Shown piece by piece: positions 30,521 to 38,563 of a stretch of 51,787 nucleotides of DNA (position 1 is its first letter; every line of letters begins with the position of its first letter). Source of the DNA: Pantoea stewartii subsp. stewartii (GTDB lineage: Bacteria > Pseudomonadota > Gammaproteobacteria > Enterobacterales > Enterobacteriaceae); contig NZ_VZPF01000031.1 in the NCBI RefSeq assembly GCF_008801695.1, forward strand, positions 1 to 51,787. Reading direction: 5' to 3'. A model generated the notes under the pieces. It searched no databases. It was not told where the DNA came from and saw nothing but the letters and a program-made list of their open reading frames with translations. Made by a program: the position numbers and the translations under genes.

Positions 30521-32227
30521 ATGAACACAACGCTGATTAATGAAGGACATCACAACGTCAGTTTTTGGCAAAATCTCAGACTGGTCCCGCTGTTTAGTTT
30601 GATTTTCGGCGGGATATTATTTTTGTTCGCACTCTGTATAGGCATTTCCAGCTACTTCCTCATCCTGAGTAATCAGTCGTTGAAAGATGCAACTGAGGAA
30701 ATTCAGGTCCGCAACGGTCTGATCGACAGCTCCTCAAACCTCCGCTCTGCCCGACTGAATATCATCCAGGCCGGTGCGGCCGCGCGTATTGGTGAGATGG
30801 ATGATTTCAATGCCAACCTTGCCGCAACGGATGAGCGTATTAAGCAGGCTGAAAATGGCCTCAACGTCTACCTGAACCGCAAGAATAAAACCCCCGAAGA
30901 CGTCAGGCTGGACGAAGAGCTCACTACTCGCTTCAAAGAGTATGTTCAAAAAGGCCTGAAGCCGATGATTGACGCCGGTAAACAGGGCAGTTTCGAAAGC
31001 ATCATTGCCCAGGAAACCGACACCACGCGTAAACTGGATAACGCTTATAACGCTGTGCTGGTCAAGGCGATCAAACTTCGGGATATCCGTTCTGATTTCA
31101 TTAACGCCAAGGCTGCCGAACAGTCACGTATTGGTTTTATTTCCATGGGTGGTGCGTTTGTGGCTGCGCTGGTGCTGGTGCTGCTGACCTTTGTTTTTCT
31201 CCGTCGGGTCGTGATCACGCCTTTACGCAAATCGGTTGCCCATATCGAGCGTATCGCTCAGGGTGACTTAACCGCCCCTTCAGTACCGCACGGTCGTAAC
31301 GAAATCGGCTTACTACTGGATAATCTGCAGCGCATGCAGGAATCGTTAGTCAGAACGGTCGGTTCGGTGCTTGAAGGCGCTATCGCCATTTATCAAGGCT
31401 CCAGTGAAATTTCAGCCGGTAACACCGACCTCTCCTCGCGGACGGAGCAGCAAGCCGCCGCCCTTGAGCAGACCGCAGCCAGCATGGAGCAGTTAACGGC
31501 GACGGTGAAACAGAACGCCGATAATGCGCACCATGCCAGCCAACTGGCAGCCGATGCATCAGATAAAGCACGCAACGGTGGCGACATGGTCAGTGGTGTA
31601 GTGAAAACCATGAACGATATTTCTGGCAGCTCGAAGAAAATTGCTGAGATCACCAATGTGATTAACAGCATCGCTTTCCAGACCAATATTCTGGCGCTGA
31701 ACGCCGCCGTCGAAGCCGCGCGCGCAGGAGAGCAAGGGCGTGGCTTTGCGGTTGTTGCGAGTGAAGTCCGTAGTCTGGCACAACGCAGCGCCCAGGCCGC
31801 GAAGGAAATTGAATCCCTGATTGCCGAGTCTGTGAAGTTAGTCAGCAGTGGCTCGCATCAGGTTGGCGAGGCCGGCAGTACGATGGGTGAAATTGTCGAA
31901 GCGGTGCGTCGCGTGACCGATATCATGTCTGAGATTGCTGCCGCCTCGGATGAACAAAGCCGCGTTATTCAGCAGGTGAGCCAGGCGGTAACGGAAATGG
32001 ATAACGTGACCCAGCAGAACGCCTCGCTGGTTGAAGAAGCCTCAGCGGCGGCGGCATCACTGGAAGATCAGGCGGGTAAACTGACGAAAGCGGTTTCCGC
32101 ATTTCGCTTAGTCGACACACCGGTCGCGAAAACTCCCGATGTTAAAGACGTGGCACCGAAAGCGAGCTCACCCGTGCTACGTCCGGTAGCCACTACCTCT
32201 GGTCATGAAAACTGGGAAACGTTCTGA
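30521..32227 (+). CDS. Methyl-accepting chemotaxis protein (Tar/Tsr type)
   Basis: A 568-aa transmembrane chemoreceptor. TM1 is near 22-46. The periplasmic four-helix (TarH-like) ligand domain spans about 47-205 and contains [15 protein letters not shown], close to the Tar/Tsr ligand-binding helix. TM2 is near 208-230 and HAMP about 232-284. The cytoplasmic signalling hairpin includes the canonical tip [30 protein letters not shown]. It ends in NWETF, the CheR/CheB docking pentapeptide, so it should be a full high-abundance-type receptor. The ligand cannot be named. A sigma-28 promoter and AAGGAA lie upstream. It occupies the rcsA-dsrB interval where E. coli has the dsrA sRNA. Confidence 0.96.
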   Translation: MNTTLINEGHHNVSFWQNLRLVPLFSLIFGGILFLFALCIGISSYFLILSNQSLKDATEEIQVRNGLIDSSSNLRSARLNIIQAGAAARIGEMDDFNANLAATDERIKQAENGLNVYLNRKNKTPEDVRLDEELTTRFKEYVQKGLKPMIDAGKQGSFESIIAQETDTTRKLDNAYNAVLVKAIKLRDIRSDFINAKAAEQSRIGFISMGGAFVAALVLVLLTFVFLRRVVITPLRKSVAHIERIAQGDLTAPSVPHGRNEIGLLLDNLQRMQESLVRTVGSVLEGAIAIYQGSSEISAGNTDLSSRTEQQAAALEQTAASMEQLTATVKQNADNAHHASQLAADASDKARNGGDMVSGVVKTMNDISGSSKKIAEITNVINSIAFQTNILALNAAVEAARAGEQGRGFAVVASEVRSLAQRSAQAAKEIESLIAESVKLVSSGSHQVGEAGSTMGEIVEAVRRVTDIMSEIAAASDEQSRVIQQVSQAVTEMDNVTQQNASLVEEASAAAASLEDQAGKLTKAVSAFRLVDTPVAKTPDVKDVAPKASSPVLRPVATTSGHENWETF

Positions 32228-32278
32228 CCCAAGCGGACGCCCCTGTCCTGTGACATGCGTGACAGGACAGATAAAAGT

Positions 32279-32314
32279 AAACGCCCGCGACATCCTCAGA
32301 CATCGCGGGCGTTT
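32279..32314. terminator. Bidirectional terminator between chemoreceptor gene and dsrB
   Basis: A perfect 12-bp stem (AAACGCCCGCGA / TCGCGGGCGTTT) with a 12-nt loop lies between the two convergent genes, with T or A residues on both flanks. Confidence 0.87.
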
Positions 32315-32333
32315 TCATCAGACTGACCGATAA

Positions 32334-32528
32334 TCAGGCGGGAACCCAGGGCTCGACAAAAACGCCGTCCCGGTGATTATTCTCGTTAAAAAACCAGATC
32401 CCCTGCGGGTAATCGTCCAGCGCCACCAAAAACATCGTCCCTTCGTTAAAAGGTTCTACCGCCAGGATCGTACCGATTCGCCGGGGTCCACCGTCGGTTT
32501 TAACGCTTACGCGATCGTCTACCTTCAT
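32334..32528 (-). CDS. dsrB: DsrB family protein
   Basis: A 64-aa small protein ([49 protein letters not shown]...) that aligns along its length with E. coli DsrB (62 aa). It is predicted to be a small beta-rich fold. Function is unknown. In E. coli it lies beside the dsrA sRNA and its expression depends on sigma-S. GGAGAG lies upstream of the ATG. Its position downstream of rcsA is conserved, although dsrA itself is not seen. Confidence 0.92.
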   Translation of the reverse strand: MKVDDRVSVKTDGGPRRIGTILAVEPFNEGTMFLVALDDYPQGIWFFNENNHRDGVFVEPWVPA

Positions 32529-32590
32529 CTGTTACTCTCCAGAAACGTTCCTGATAACAGTGTAATGGAAGCGTAGGACGAATGCAGGCA

Positions 32591-32749
32591 TTAACGGCGG
32601 GCAATCACCCACACGGCATGGACGATGCCGGGAATGTAGCCGCACAAGGTCAGTAAAATGTTCAGCCAGAACGCGCCGCCAAAACCGACCTGCAGGAAAA
32701 CGCCCAGTGGTGGAAGTAAAATAGCGATAAGAATTCGAAGTAAGTCCAT
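32591..32749 (-). CDS. Pmp3/UPF0057 (YqaE-like) small membrane protein
   Basis: A 52-aa protein reading MDLLRILIAILLPPLGVFLQ at its start. Two hydrophobic helices (about 3-23 and 28-48) are joined by a short loop, with LPPLGV and LLTLCGYIPGIVHA-type motifs, the signature of the Pmp3/YqaE family. These small inner-membrane proteins are linked to membrane potential and salt or cold stress in yeast and plants. Their bacterial role is unclear. The start at 32749 has AAAGGA six bases upstream. An in-frame ATG six bases earlier directly abuts that site and is rejected. It is transcribed in the same direction as dsrB. Confidence 0.88.
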   Translation of the reverse strand: MDLLRILIAILLPPLGVFLQVGFGGAFWLNILLTLCGYIPGIVHAVWVIARR

Positions 32750-33053
32750 AACCATTCCTTTAGGTACTGAGAAAAACCGTTTTGCTTACCAATATAGCCG
32801 TTTTCTGAAGGGTTACAGGAAAAGTCAGGTAAATCTGAGTCATGGTTTTTTTCGTTTTCCTGACACTTCACAGCCGGACGTTTAACACGAGAATCGTTAC
32901 ACTTCATTGCGTTGCTTTCCTACCCCAGGAAAACAACACACCCAAAGTAACAAGGATTATTTTGCCCGCGCAGCGCGGGCTTTTTTTTACCCTTCCCTGC
33001 TGTCAGCCCGCCGTTCTATACTCAGTATTCACGTTGCTCTTTGGAGGCAGACT

Positions 33054-33466
33054 ATGACGCATTTTCTCGCTTCAGATGAAAACCAAAGTGATCGGGACAG
33101 TGAAATGGATGCGCTTCTTCATGCCATCCAGCGTGACACGGCAGGACAGGTACAGGACTATTTTTCGCCTCAGGTTGCGCAGACTGAAAAAAATGCTGGC
33201 GGGCCGACAGCCCCGTGCCGTGAACCTGCGGAGGGCTTTGTTGAATAATAGGTAATCATTCTGTTTTGTCTGCACTGTTTTGGTAGAAAACGCTGATGCC
33301 AGACAGAACACCGTCATACGCAAGCATGTAACGCATTGATTTTATGTTATCTGAAACAACCGTTTTCATAGTACCACAGCATAAAATCCATTTATTCAAC
33401 AAAGCCCCTGCGGAGCAGTGTGAGATGGACATTCACGATTGCCGCTACAGTGAGATCAATCGCTAG
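33054..33466 (+). pseudogene. yodD: YodD-like (DUF2525) gene interrupted by a MITE
   Basis: The open frame starts at 33054 with GGAGG upstream (MTHFLASDENQSDRDSEMDALLHAI...). It is cut after codon 60 by a 173-bp insertion and ends prematurely within the insert (GFVE-stop). Removing the insertion and one 9-bp target copy joins codon 60 to CAG TGT GAG and gives QCEMDIHDCRYSEINR followed by TAG at 33464. The restored 76-aa protein matches E. coli YodD in length (75 aa) and its C-terminus (ELDIHDFSVSEVNR). Its place between dsrB and yedP is also the E. coli order. YodD in E. coli is induced by stress such as peroxide. The disrupted product lacks the conserved C-terminus and is probably inactive. 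Confidence 0.9.
33225..33415. mobile_element. MITE-like derivative of an IS5/IS903-group element with 9-bp target duplication
   Basis: The element is 33234-33406 (173 bp). Its ends are perfect 15-bp inverted repeats, GGCTTTGTTGAATAA and TTATTCAACAAAGCC, which match IS903-type ends. It is flanked by the 9-bp direct repeat CCTGCGGAG (33225-33233 and 33407-33415), the duplication size made by IS903. It has no transposase frame, so it must have moved with a transposase supplied in trans. It disrupts yodD. Confidence 0.92.
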
Positions 33467-33831
33467 CGGGATCGCTCGCCGGGCGGAATAGCAGGCAAAA
33501 AAATACCCGGCACAGGCCAGGCAAGTATTCAAATCGTTACACCAGGGAAGACATACTGCTTTCTCAGAGTAGCTGTTCCGGTAATGAAAACAAGCTTCTG
33601 CGATGCACGTTTCGCTCATCTTATTCTGCTCCTGCCCTCCTCCTGCCTACGCAAGCCGCAGCGCGCGCGCCATGCGTCGTGCACATTCTGACCGCTCCCG
33701 CTTTTTGTCCTATCGGGTTTTAAGAATCCTCCTGGTTCTGTCTGCATGAGTACGGAACCTCGAGCCTTTTCAGGACTCAACTACACTAAACAGATGCCGT
33801 GGCTAACGTGAGCCGTGTGGAGGAGACCTTG
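33467..33831. other. Region between yodD remnant and yedP
   Basis: About 365 bp, presumably containing the yedP promoter. A minus-strand open frame (33392-33619, cysteine-rich, 75 codons) overlaps the yodD 3' end and enters the MITE. It has only a moderate ribosome site and no recognised homology, so it is not called as a gene. An RNA gene could not be supported. Confidence 0.45.
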
Positions 33832-34617
33832 ATGCCCAACCTGAATGAATCGCTGATGATCGTGACCGACCTCGATGGATCGCTGCTTGACCACCACGAC
33901 TACAACTGGGATGCCGCCACAACATGGCTGGAGACCTTCAGCCAGCATCAGGTTCCTGTGGTGATTTGCTCCAGCAAGACGGCGGCGGAAATTCTGCCGT
34001 TACAACGAAAAATCGGGATTAGCGGTACGCCGTTTATCGCCGAAAACGGCGCGGTTCTCTACTTCCGCGAGGACAAACCCGTTCGTATCCCTGACGATAA
34101 GCTGAACTACGTCGCCATCTGTCGGATTCTTAGCGCGATGAAACAGCAGTTCCGCTTTAGCGGCTTTCAGGATTTTAGCGACAGCGACGTGTCGGCAATG
34201 ACAGGTTTACCGGAAGCCGAGGCCGCGCTCGCCCGCCAGCGCGATGCTTCCGAAGTTATCGTCTGGCGCGATACCGACGAGGCGTTAGACCGTTTTCGCC
34301 ATGCGCTGGCTGACTACCATTTGACGCTTACCCAGGGCGGCCGCTTCTGGCACGTGATGCCGGCCCGAAGCGGAAAAGGCCATGCCCTGCATAAATTATT
34401 GTCGCATTACAGCCATCAGGATCTGATCACGATTGGACTGGGTGATGGCCCTAACGATGCACCTATGCTCGATGCGGTCGATTATGCCATCGTGATTAAA
34501 GGCTTCAGCAAAAACCCTGTCACGTTAACGCGTAATGATGGGCAGGTTTATCATACAACGCATCACGGCCCTGAAGGCTGGCGCGAAGGTCTGGACCATT
34601 TTTTAACGCAGCCATGA
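33832..34617 (+). CDS. yedP: Mannosyl-3-phosphoglycerate phosphatase-like HAD hydrolase (YedP)
   Basis: A 261-aa cytoplasmic HAD phosphatase of the Cof/MPGP branch. Motif I is VTDLDGSLLD (nucleophile and acid Asp), motif II the CSSKT serine/threonine, and motif IV GLGDGPNDAPML. The family dephosphorylates mannosyl- or glucosyl-3-phosphoglycerate to the neutral compatible solute. The start at 33832 has GGAGGAGA upstream, while an upstream in-frame ATG at 33799 does not. It lies 40 bp before a phosphoglycerate glycosyltransferase. In E. coli yedP stands without that partner. Together the two genes should make glucosylglycerate or mannosylglycerate. Confidence 0.93.
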   Translation: MPNLNESLMIVTDLDGSLLDHHDYNWDAATTWLETFSQHQVPVVICSSKTAAEILPLQRKIGISGTPFIAENGAVLYFREDKPVRIPDDKLNYVAICRILSAMKQQFRFSGFQDFSDSDVSAMTGLPEAEAALARQRDASEVIVWRDTDEALDRFRHALADYHLTLTQGGRFWHVMPARSGKGHALHKLLSHYSHQDLITIGLGDGPNDAPMLDAVDYAIVIKGFSKNPVTLTRNDGQVYHTTHHGPEGWREGLDHFLTQP

Positions 34618-34657
34618 ACGGCTGTGGTTCCTCGGGCAACCCCATAAGGATGATGCA

Positions 34658-35878
34658 ATGAGTGATTTCTTTCAGAATGGCGTAATTACTAACTTTCATA
34701 ATCTCACGCACCGCAGCGTCGAATCGCTGGAAAAAGAGATGGTGCGTTTTGCGCGTAAACGCAAAATGGGGTTAATTCTGCCCTCCCTGTTTTCTGAGCT
34801 GGAAGGACCGGCACTGAGCAAAATCGTCGATGAACTGGCAAAAGTGCCGTATCTGAATGAAATTGTCATCGGCCTTGACCGGGCCGATCGCGATCAGTTC
34901 CTCCATGCCCGCGAGTTCTTTTCTCGCCTGCCGCAGCGCCATCGGATCTTATGGAATGATGGTCCCCGCCTGAAGGCGATCGACGCGGAACTGGACAAAG
35001 AAGGTTTGTCGCCGACGAATCCGGGCAAAGGGCGTAACGTCTGGTTCTGCACCGGCTATACGCTGGCCTCCGACCGCACCAGCTGTGTCGCGCTACACGA
35101 TTGCGATATTGTTACCTATGAGCGCGGTATGCTGGCACGTCTGCTTTATCCGCTGGCGAATCCCGCGTTTCAGTATGAGTTTTGTAAAGGATTTTATGCG
35201 CGTGTCGCCGACGGCAAACTCAATGGTCGCATGGGCCGTTTATTAGTCGGGCCGCTGCTGCGTTCCCTGCAAAAAGTGTATGGTCACTCGGAGTACCTTG
35301 ATTACCTCTCCAGTTTCCGTTACCCGCTCTCCGGCGAGTTCGCCATGCGTACTCATGTCCTTAACGGGATTAAAATTCCGGGTGACTGGGGCCTGGAGAT
35401 TGGCGTGCTCTCCGAGATCTATCGCAATTACACCACACGCCAGTCGTGCCAGGTTGAGATTGCGGATAATTATGACCACAAGCATCAGCCGCTGGCAGAG
35501 GATGACGGAACAGGCGGCCTGAAGCGCATGAGCAACGATATTGTTCAGTCTCTTTTACGTAAACTTGCCACCATGGGCGTGCCGCTCACCAGCGACTCCT
35601 TCCGCGTGCTGAAAGCCACCTACTATCGCAATGCGTTAGATATGATGGAAATCTACAATCATGAGGCCGCCATGAACGGACTGAAATTCGATCAGCACGT
35701 GGAAGAGGCTGCGGTCGAGATGTTTACCCAGGCTATCCTGGATGCGGGTCAGTCCTTTATAGAACGCCCAAATGACAAGCCGTTTATCCCAAGCTGGAGT
35801 CGGGTTCAGTCTGCCTTCCCGGATATTCTGCAACGAATTTACAAGGCGGTAGAAGAGGATAATGACGGTAACGTTTAG
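34658..35878 (+). CDS. Glucosyl/mannosyl-3-phosphoglycerate synthase-like glycosyltransferase
   Basis: A 406-aa cytoplasmic GT-A enzyme of the GpgS/MpgS type. It should transfer glucose or mannose from a nucleotide sugar to 3-phosphoglycerate. The nucleotide-binding beginning (RKRKMGLILPSLFSELEGPAL) and the DxD-like metal motif ALHDCDIVTY (about residue 147) are visible, as are EFAMRTHVLNGIKIPGDWGLEIGVLSEIY and the conserved C-terminal helices. It follows yedP by 40 bp with AAGGATG upstream, so the pair likely forms an operon. In E. coli this site holds the diguanylate cyclase gene yedQ. The product would protect against osmotic, heat or drying stress (inference). Sugar specificity cannot be read by eye. 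Confidence 0.85.
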   Translation: MSDFFQNGVITNFHNLTHRSVESLEKEMVRFARKRKMGLILPSLFSELEGPALSKIVDELAKVPYLNEIVIGLDRADRDQFLHAREFFSRLPQRHRILWNDGPRLKAIDAELDKEGLSPTNPGKGRNVWFCTGYTLASDRTSCVALHDCDIVTYERGMLARLLYPLANPAFQYEFCKGFYARVADGKLNGRMGRLLVGPLLRSLQKVYGHSEYLDYLSSFRYPLSGEFAMRTHVLNGIKIPGDWGLEIGVLSEIYRNYTTRQSCQVEIADNYDHKHQPLAEDDGTGGLKRMSNDIVQSLLRKLATMGVPLTSDSFRVLKATYYRNALDMMEIYNHEAAMNGLKFDQHVEEAAVEMFTQAILDAGQSFIERPNDKPFIPSWSRVQSAFPDILQRIYKAVEEDNDGNV

Positions 35879-35976
35879 CGTGCCATAGGTGGAAGACAGG
35901 CTATTACGTGACGTGATGCCTGGAAGGAAGACAGACAGACGGGCCAGGTGTACAACACCGGCCCGGTCATCTGCAA

Positions 35977-36159
35977 TCAGGACGTTAACTGCGGTTGTGA
36001 CTCACGGGTGTGGCTGAGCTCGTCTGTCCGAAACGCCTCGCTTCTGACCGCATAACCATCATACCAGCGGTACTCTACCATGCCGCTGGCATGACCGGTC
36101 ACCACCATCGTTTGCCCGCCGTCCTTATGCTGCACTTCATCACTGATTGCAAAAACCAT
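35977..36159 (-). CDS. yodC: YodC family small protein (DUF2158)
   Basis: A 60-aa protein (MVFAISDEVQHKDGGQTMVV ... VEYRWYDGYAVRSEAFRTDEL). GDEV/SDEV-x-HKDGG, the VTG segment and the WYDGY motif are the family signature. It is probably a small SH3-like beta barrel of unknown function. GAGGG lies upstream of the ATG. Its position after the yedP locus matches E. coli. Confidence 0.88.
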   Translation of the reverse strand: MVFAISDEVQHKDGGQTMVVTGHASGMVEYRWYDGYAVRSEAFRTDELSHTRESQPQLTS

Positions 36160-36331
36160 GTTGCGCCCTCTTTATCCATTGACATTAATTCTTAATATTT
36201 ATTTATAGCATGGTAAAAAAGTTGCTGCTGTTAAGGCGCGCAGAAAAAGGGCAAATTCAGAATAAAGTAGAAGGTTATCCTGGAAAGGAATAAAGCGGAT
36301 AAGAGGCTATCCGCTTCAGAGGGAGGATGAA

Positions 36332-36463
36332 TCAGATTTTGCAACCTTCGCAATCCGCTTCGTCACTCAGGTCGTCAGGCACTTCGGCCGCCTTTTTTTC
36401 TGCCTTGGCTTCGGCCTGCTCTAACTGAGCATCTATATCGAATTCAAACATATCGTCGCTCAT
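36332..36463 (-). CDS. Small acidic protein with C-terminal CxxC
   Basis: A 43-aa frame: MSDDMFEFDIDAQLEQAEAK, then a lysine-rich AEKKAAEVPDDLSDE stretch, ending ADCEGCKI. A strong GGGGAG lies six bases before the ATG and codon use matches neighbours. It is acidic with an amphipathic helix and a C-terminal Cys-Glu-Gly-Cys pair that could bind a metal or form a disulphide. I do not recognise it. It lies between yodC and yedI on their strand. Confidence 0.7.
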   Translation of the reverse strand: MSDDMFEFDIDAQLEQAEAKAEKKAAEVPDDLSDEADCEGCKI

Positions 36464-36507
36464 TGTTTTCTCCCCAGAACGCGTAAAAGAAGGCGCTGTT
36501 ATACCGA

Positions 36508-37410
36508 TTACCCACGCAGTTTGGCAATAAGGTTAACCACTAAAAGCACGATCGACCCAATGATAAAACCAATCACCAGGTTAGCGCCGTTACTCAGCAG
36601 CCCTGACACCAGCCCGCTAAACGGAGCGATAGCATTTTCAATAAAGTGGTGCAAAGGCGTTATCCCGTGAACAATGATGCCCCCTCCCACCAGGAACATG
36701 GCCAGCGTGCCCACCACGGTTAATATTTTCATCAGCCAGGGTGCCGCGGCCAGCAGCACGGCACCAACTGACTGGGCCACCCGTGACGATTTTTGCTTTA
36801 ACCAGAATCCCAGATCATCGATTTTCACGATGCCCGCCACAATACCGTAAACGCCAATCGTGACCAGAATGGCAATGCCCGCCAGGATCAGAACCTGATT
36901 CAGCAGCGGTGCTTCCGAAACGATGCCCAGCGTAATCGCGACGATTTCGGCGGACAAAATGAAATCGGTGCGCACAGCCCCTTTAACCTTTTTCTTTTCA
37001 AATTCACGCGGGTCCTGCTTTGCCAGATTATCCAGACGCTGCTGACGGGCCTCTGGTGAATTTTGCTGCTTGTCGTGTTGCAGGCTGTGCAGCACTTTCT
37101 CGACACCTTCATAACAAAGGTAAGCGCCGCCAATCATCAACAGCGGCGTGATTAACCACGGCGCAAATGCCGAGATAATCAGCGCCAGCGGCACCAAAAT
37201 CAGCTTGTTCAGAAACGAGCCTTTGGCCACGCCCCACACGACCGGCAGTTCGCAATTGGCTTTTACGCCACTGACCTGTTGCGCATTCAGTGACAGATCG
37301 TCACCCAGAACGCCCGCCGTCTTCTTTGCCGCGACTTTGCCCATTACAGAGATATCATCCAGCAGCGTGGCGATATCATCCAGCAACGTTAATAAACTGG
37401 TTCCTGCCAA
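36508..37410 (-). CDS. yedI: YedI family inner-membrane protein (DUF808)
   Basis: A 300-aa polytopic membrane protein. The N-terminus [42 protein letters not shown] is almost identical to E. coli YedI. About six to seven hydrophobic helices follow, with a charged cytoplasmic loop (about 125-150). Function is unknown. Length is normal (E. coli 305). Confidence 0.94.
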   Translation of the reverse strand: MAGTSLLTLLDDIATLLDDISVMGKVAAKKTAGVLGDDLSLNAQQVSGVKANCELPVVWGVAKGSFLNKLILVPLALIISAFAPWLITPLLMIGGAYLCYEGVEKVLHSLQHDKQQNSPEARQQRLDNLAKQDPREFEKKKVKGAVRTDFILSAEIVAITLGIVSEAPLLNQVLILAGIAILVTIGVYGIVAGIVKIDDLGFWLKQKSSRVAQSVGAVLLAAAPWLMKILTVVGTLAMFLVGGGIIVHGITPLHHFIENAIAPFSGLVSGLLSNGANLVIGFIIGSIVLLVVNLIAKLRG

Positions 37411-37509
37411 AATATGTCCCTTATTCGGTCATCGACAACGACTTACATCGCAAACAGTGGAAGCCTCATCCTCGACGAAGCCCAACGGCATACGATGCGT
37501 GCGTTGTGA

Positions 37510-37785
37510 CTATTCCGGTTCGTTATGTTGACAACATGGGCATCGTTCGATTTCCGTTACCGTCATCTCTGCGATGCCCTCACAATCCCATTCGACGCGC
37601 ACCGCTTGCCCAGCCAGTCCTTCGCTATGCAGGTATTTACTGACCGGGCTTTCCGTCATGCCGGTAATTTCTTCCGTGGCCACCAGCGTTTCGCCCACAT
37701 AAATTCTGGCGGTGGCTTTGGTATTCACCATGCGCTCATCACGAATCTGGTAGAGACGTTTAACCGTCAGTTTTATGCTGCTCAT
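37510..37785 (-). CDS. Conserved-looking small hypothetical protein with CPCC
   Basis: A 91-aa soluble protein (MSSIKLTVKRLYQIRDERM ... AEMTVTEIERCPCCQHNEPE). GGGAG lies seven bases before the ATG. The pattern suggests a beta-rich domain with a C-terminal Cys-Pro-Cys-Cys that may hold metal. I do not recognise the family. It lies between yedI and vsr on their strand. Confidence 0.65.
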   Translation of the reverse strand: MSSIKLTVKRLYQIRDERMVNTKATARIYVGETLVATEEITGMTESPVSKYLHSEGLAGQAVRVEWDCEGIAEMTVTEIERCPCCQHNEPE

Positions 37786-37850
37786 CTCGGTCTCCCGGTC
37801 ACGGAAAAGCGTCTATCTAACATGTTATGTTACTGATGGGCAAGGCCCGA

Positions 37851-38330
37851 TCATTCCTGCTCACGATAATGATGAATGCCCTGATGATCGATTTCAGCAC
37901 TGTCATTCATCACCAGTAACCACTCTTCCAGTCGTTCAAGCAACGCGTCGTCGTCGAGACGGAGTTTGCCACGCAGTGCACATTCCCAGATGATGAGAAC
38001 CTTCCAGCCGCTCTCACGTAACTGCCGGACATAGCGATGGTCTCGTTCGACGTTGCTGTTAATCTTGCCTGTCCAGAACTCGGTGCGCGTGGCGGGTATC
38101 TTAAACAAATAGCAGTGATGACGATGCCAGAAGCAGCCGTGCACAAAGATAATGGCCTGATGAGCGGTCAGGACAAAATCAGGCCGCCCTGGCAGGTTTT
38201 TGTCCTGAACCCGGTAAGTGAATCCGCGATCTTTAAGCAACAGTGCGATGCGTTGCTCAATCGCAGTGTCCTGCTGGCGAATAGCGCGCATGTTTTTGCT
38301 GCGCGTTTCGCTGGAGTGAACGTCGGCCAT
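37851..38330 (-). CDS. vsr: Very-short-patch mismatch repair endonuclease Vsr
   Basis: A 159-aa endonuclease that nicks 5' to the T of T-G mismatches produced by deamination of Dcm-methylated cytosine. MADVHSSETRSKNMRAI, PGRPDFVL (catalytic Asp), VHGCFWHRHHCYLFKIPATRTEFW (zinc-binding His/Cys cluster) and VLIIWECALRG are all present. The length matches E. coli (156). In E. coli vsr lies downstream of dcm and overlaps it. Here it is divergent from dcm across 233 bp, so the two are separately promoted. Confidence 0.95.
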   Translation of the reverse strand: MADVHSSETRSKNMRAIRQQDTAIEQRIALLLKDRGFTYRVQDKNLPGRPDFVLTAHQAIIFVHGCFWHRHHCYLFKIPATRTEFWTGKINSNVERDHRYVRQLRESGWKVLIIWECALRGKLRLDDDALLERLEEWLLVMNDSAEIDHQGIHHYREQE

Positions 38331-38563
38331 AGCATCTCCTTAAAGGCTACTCTTTCAACTTTAGTCGCCGTCCTGAAAAGCGAAAGCCACCTGGACAAAA
38401 GCGGCCATTTTTTTGGCGCTTCCGGACGGTAATCACGCGTCCGGTGCTACCTGTCCAGACTTTTACACTCGCGTGTTTTGCAGCCCACCGCCGCCGCGTC
38501 AGGCGGATTTCCTCATCGGGCAAGGAGTGATAGCATAGGCGCTTCACTGTTAAGGATATTTGC

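Noticed and set aside
33392..33619. Cysteine-rich 75-codon frame on the minus strand antisense to the yodD 3' end
   Set aside because: It runs into the MITE, overlaps a real gene in antisense and has only a moderate ribosome site. The cysteines may be chance. No family recognised.
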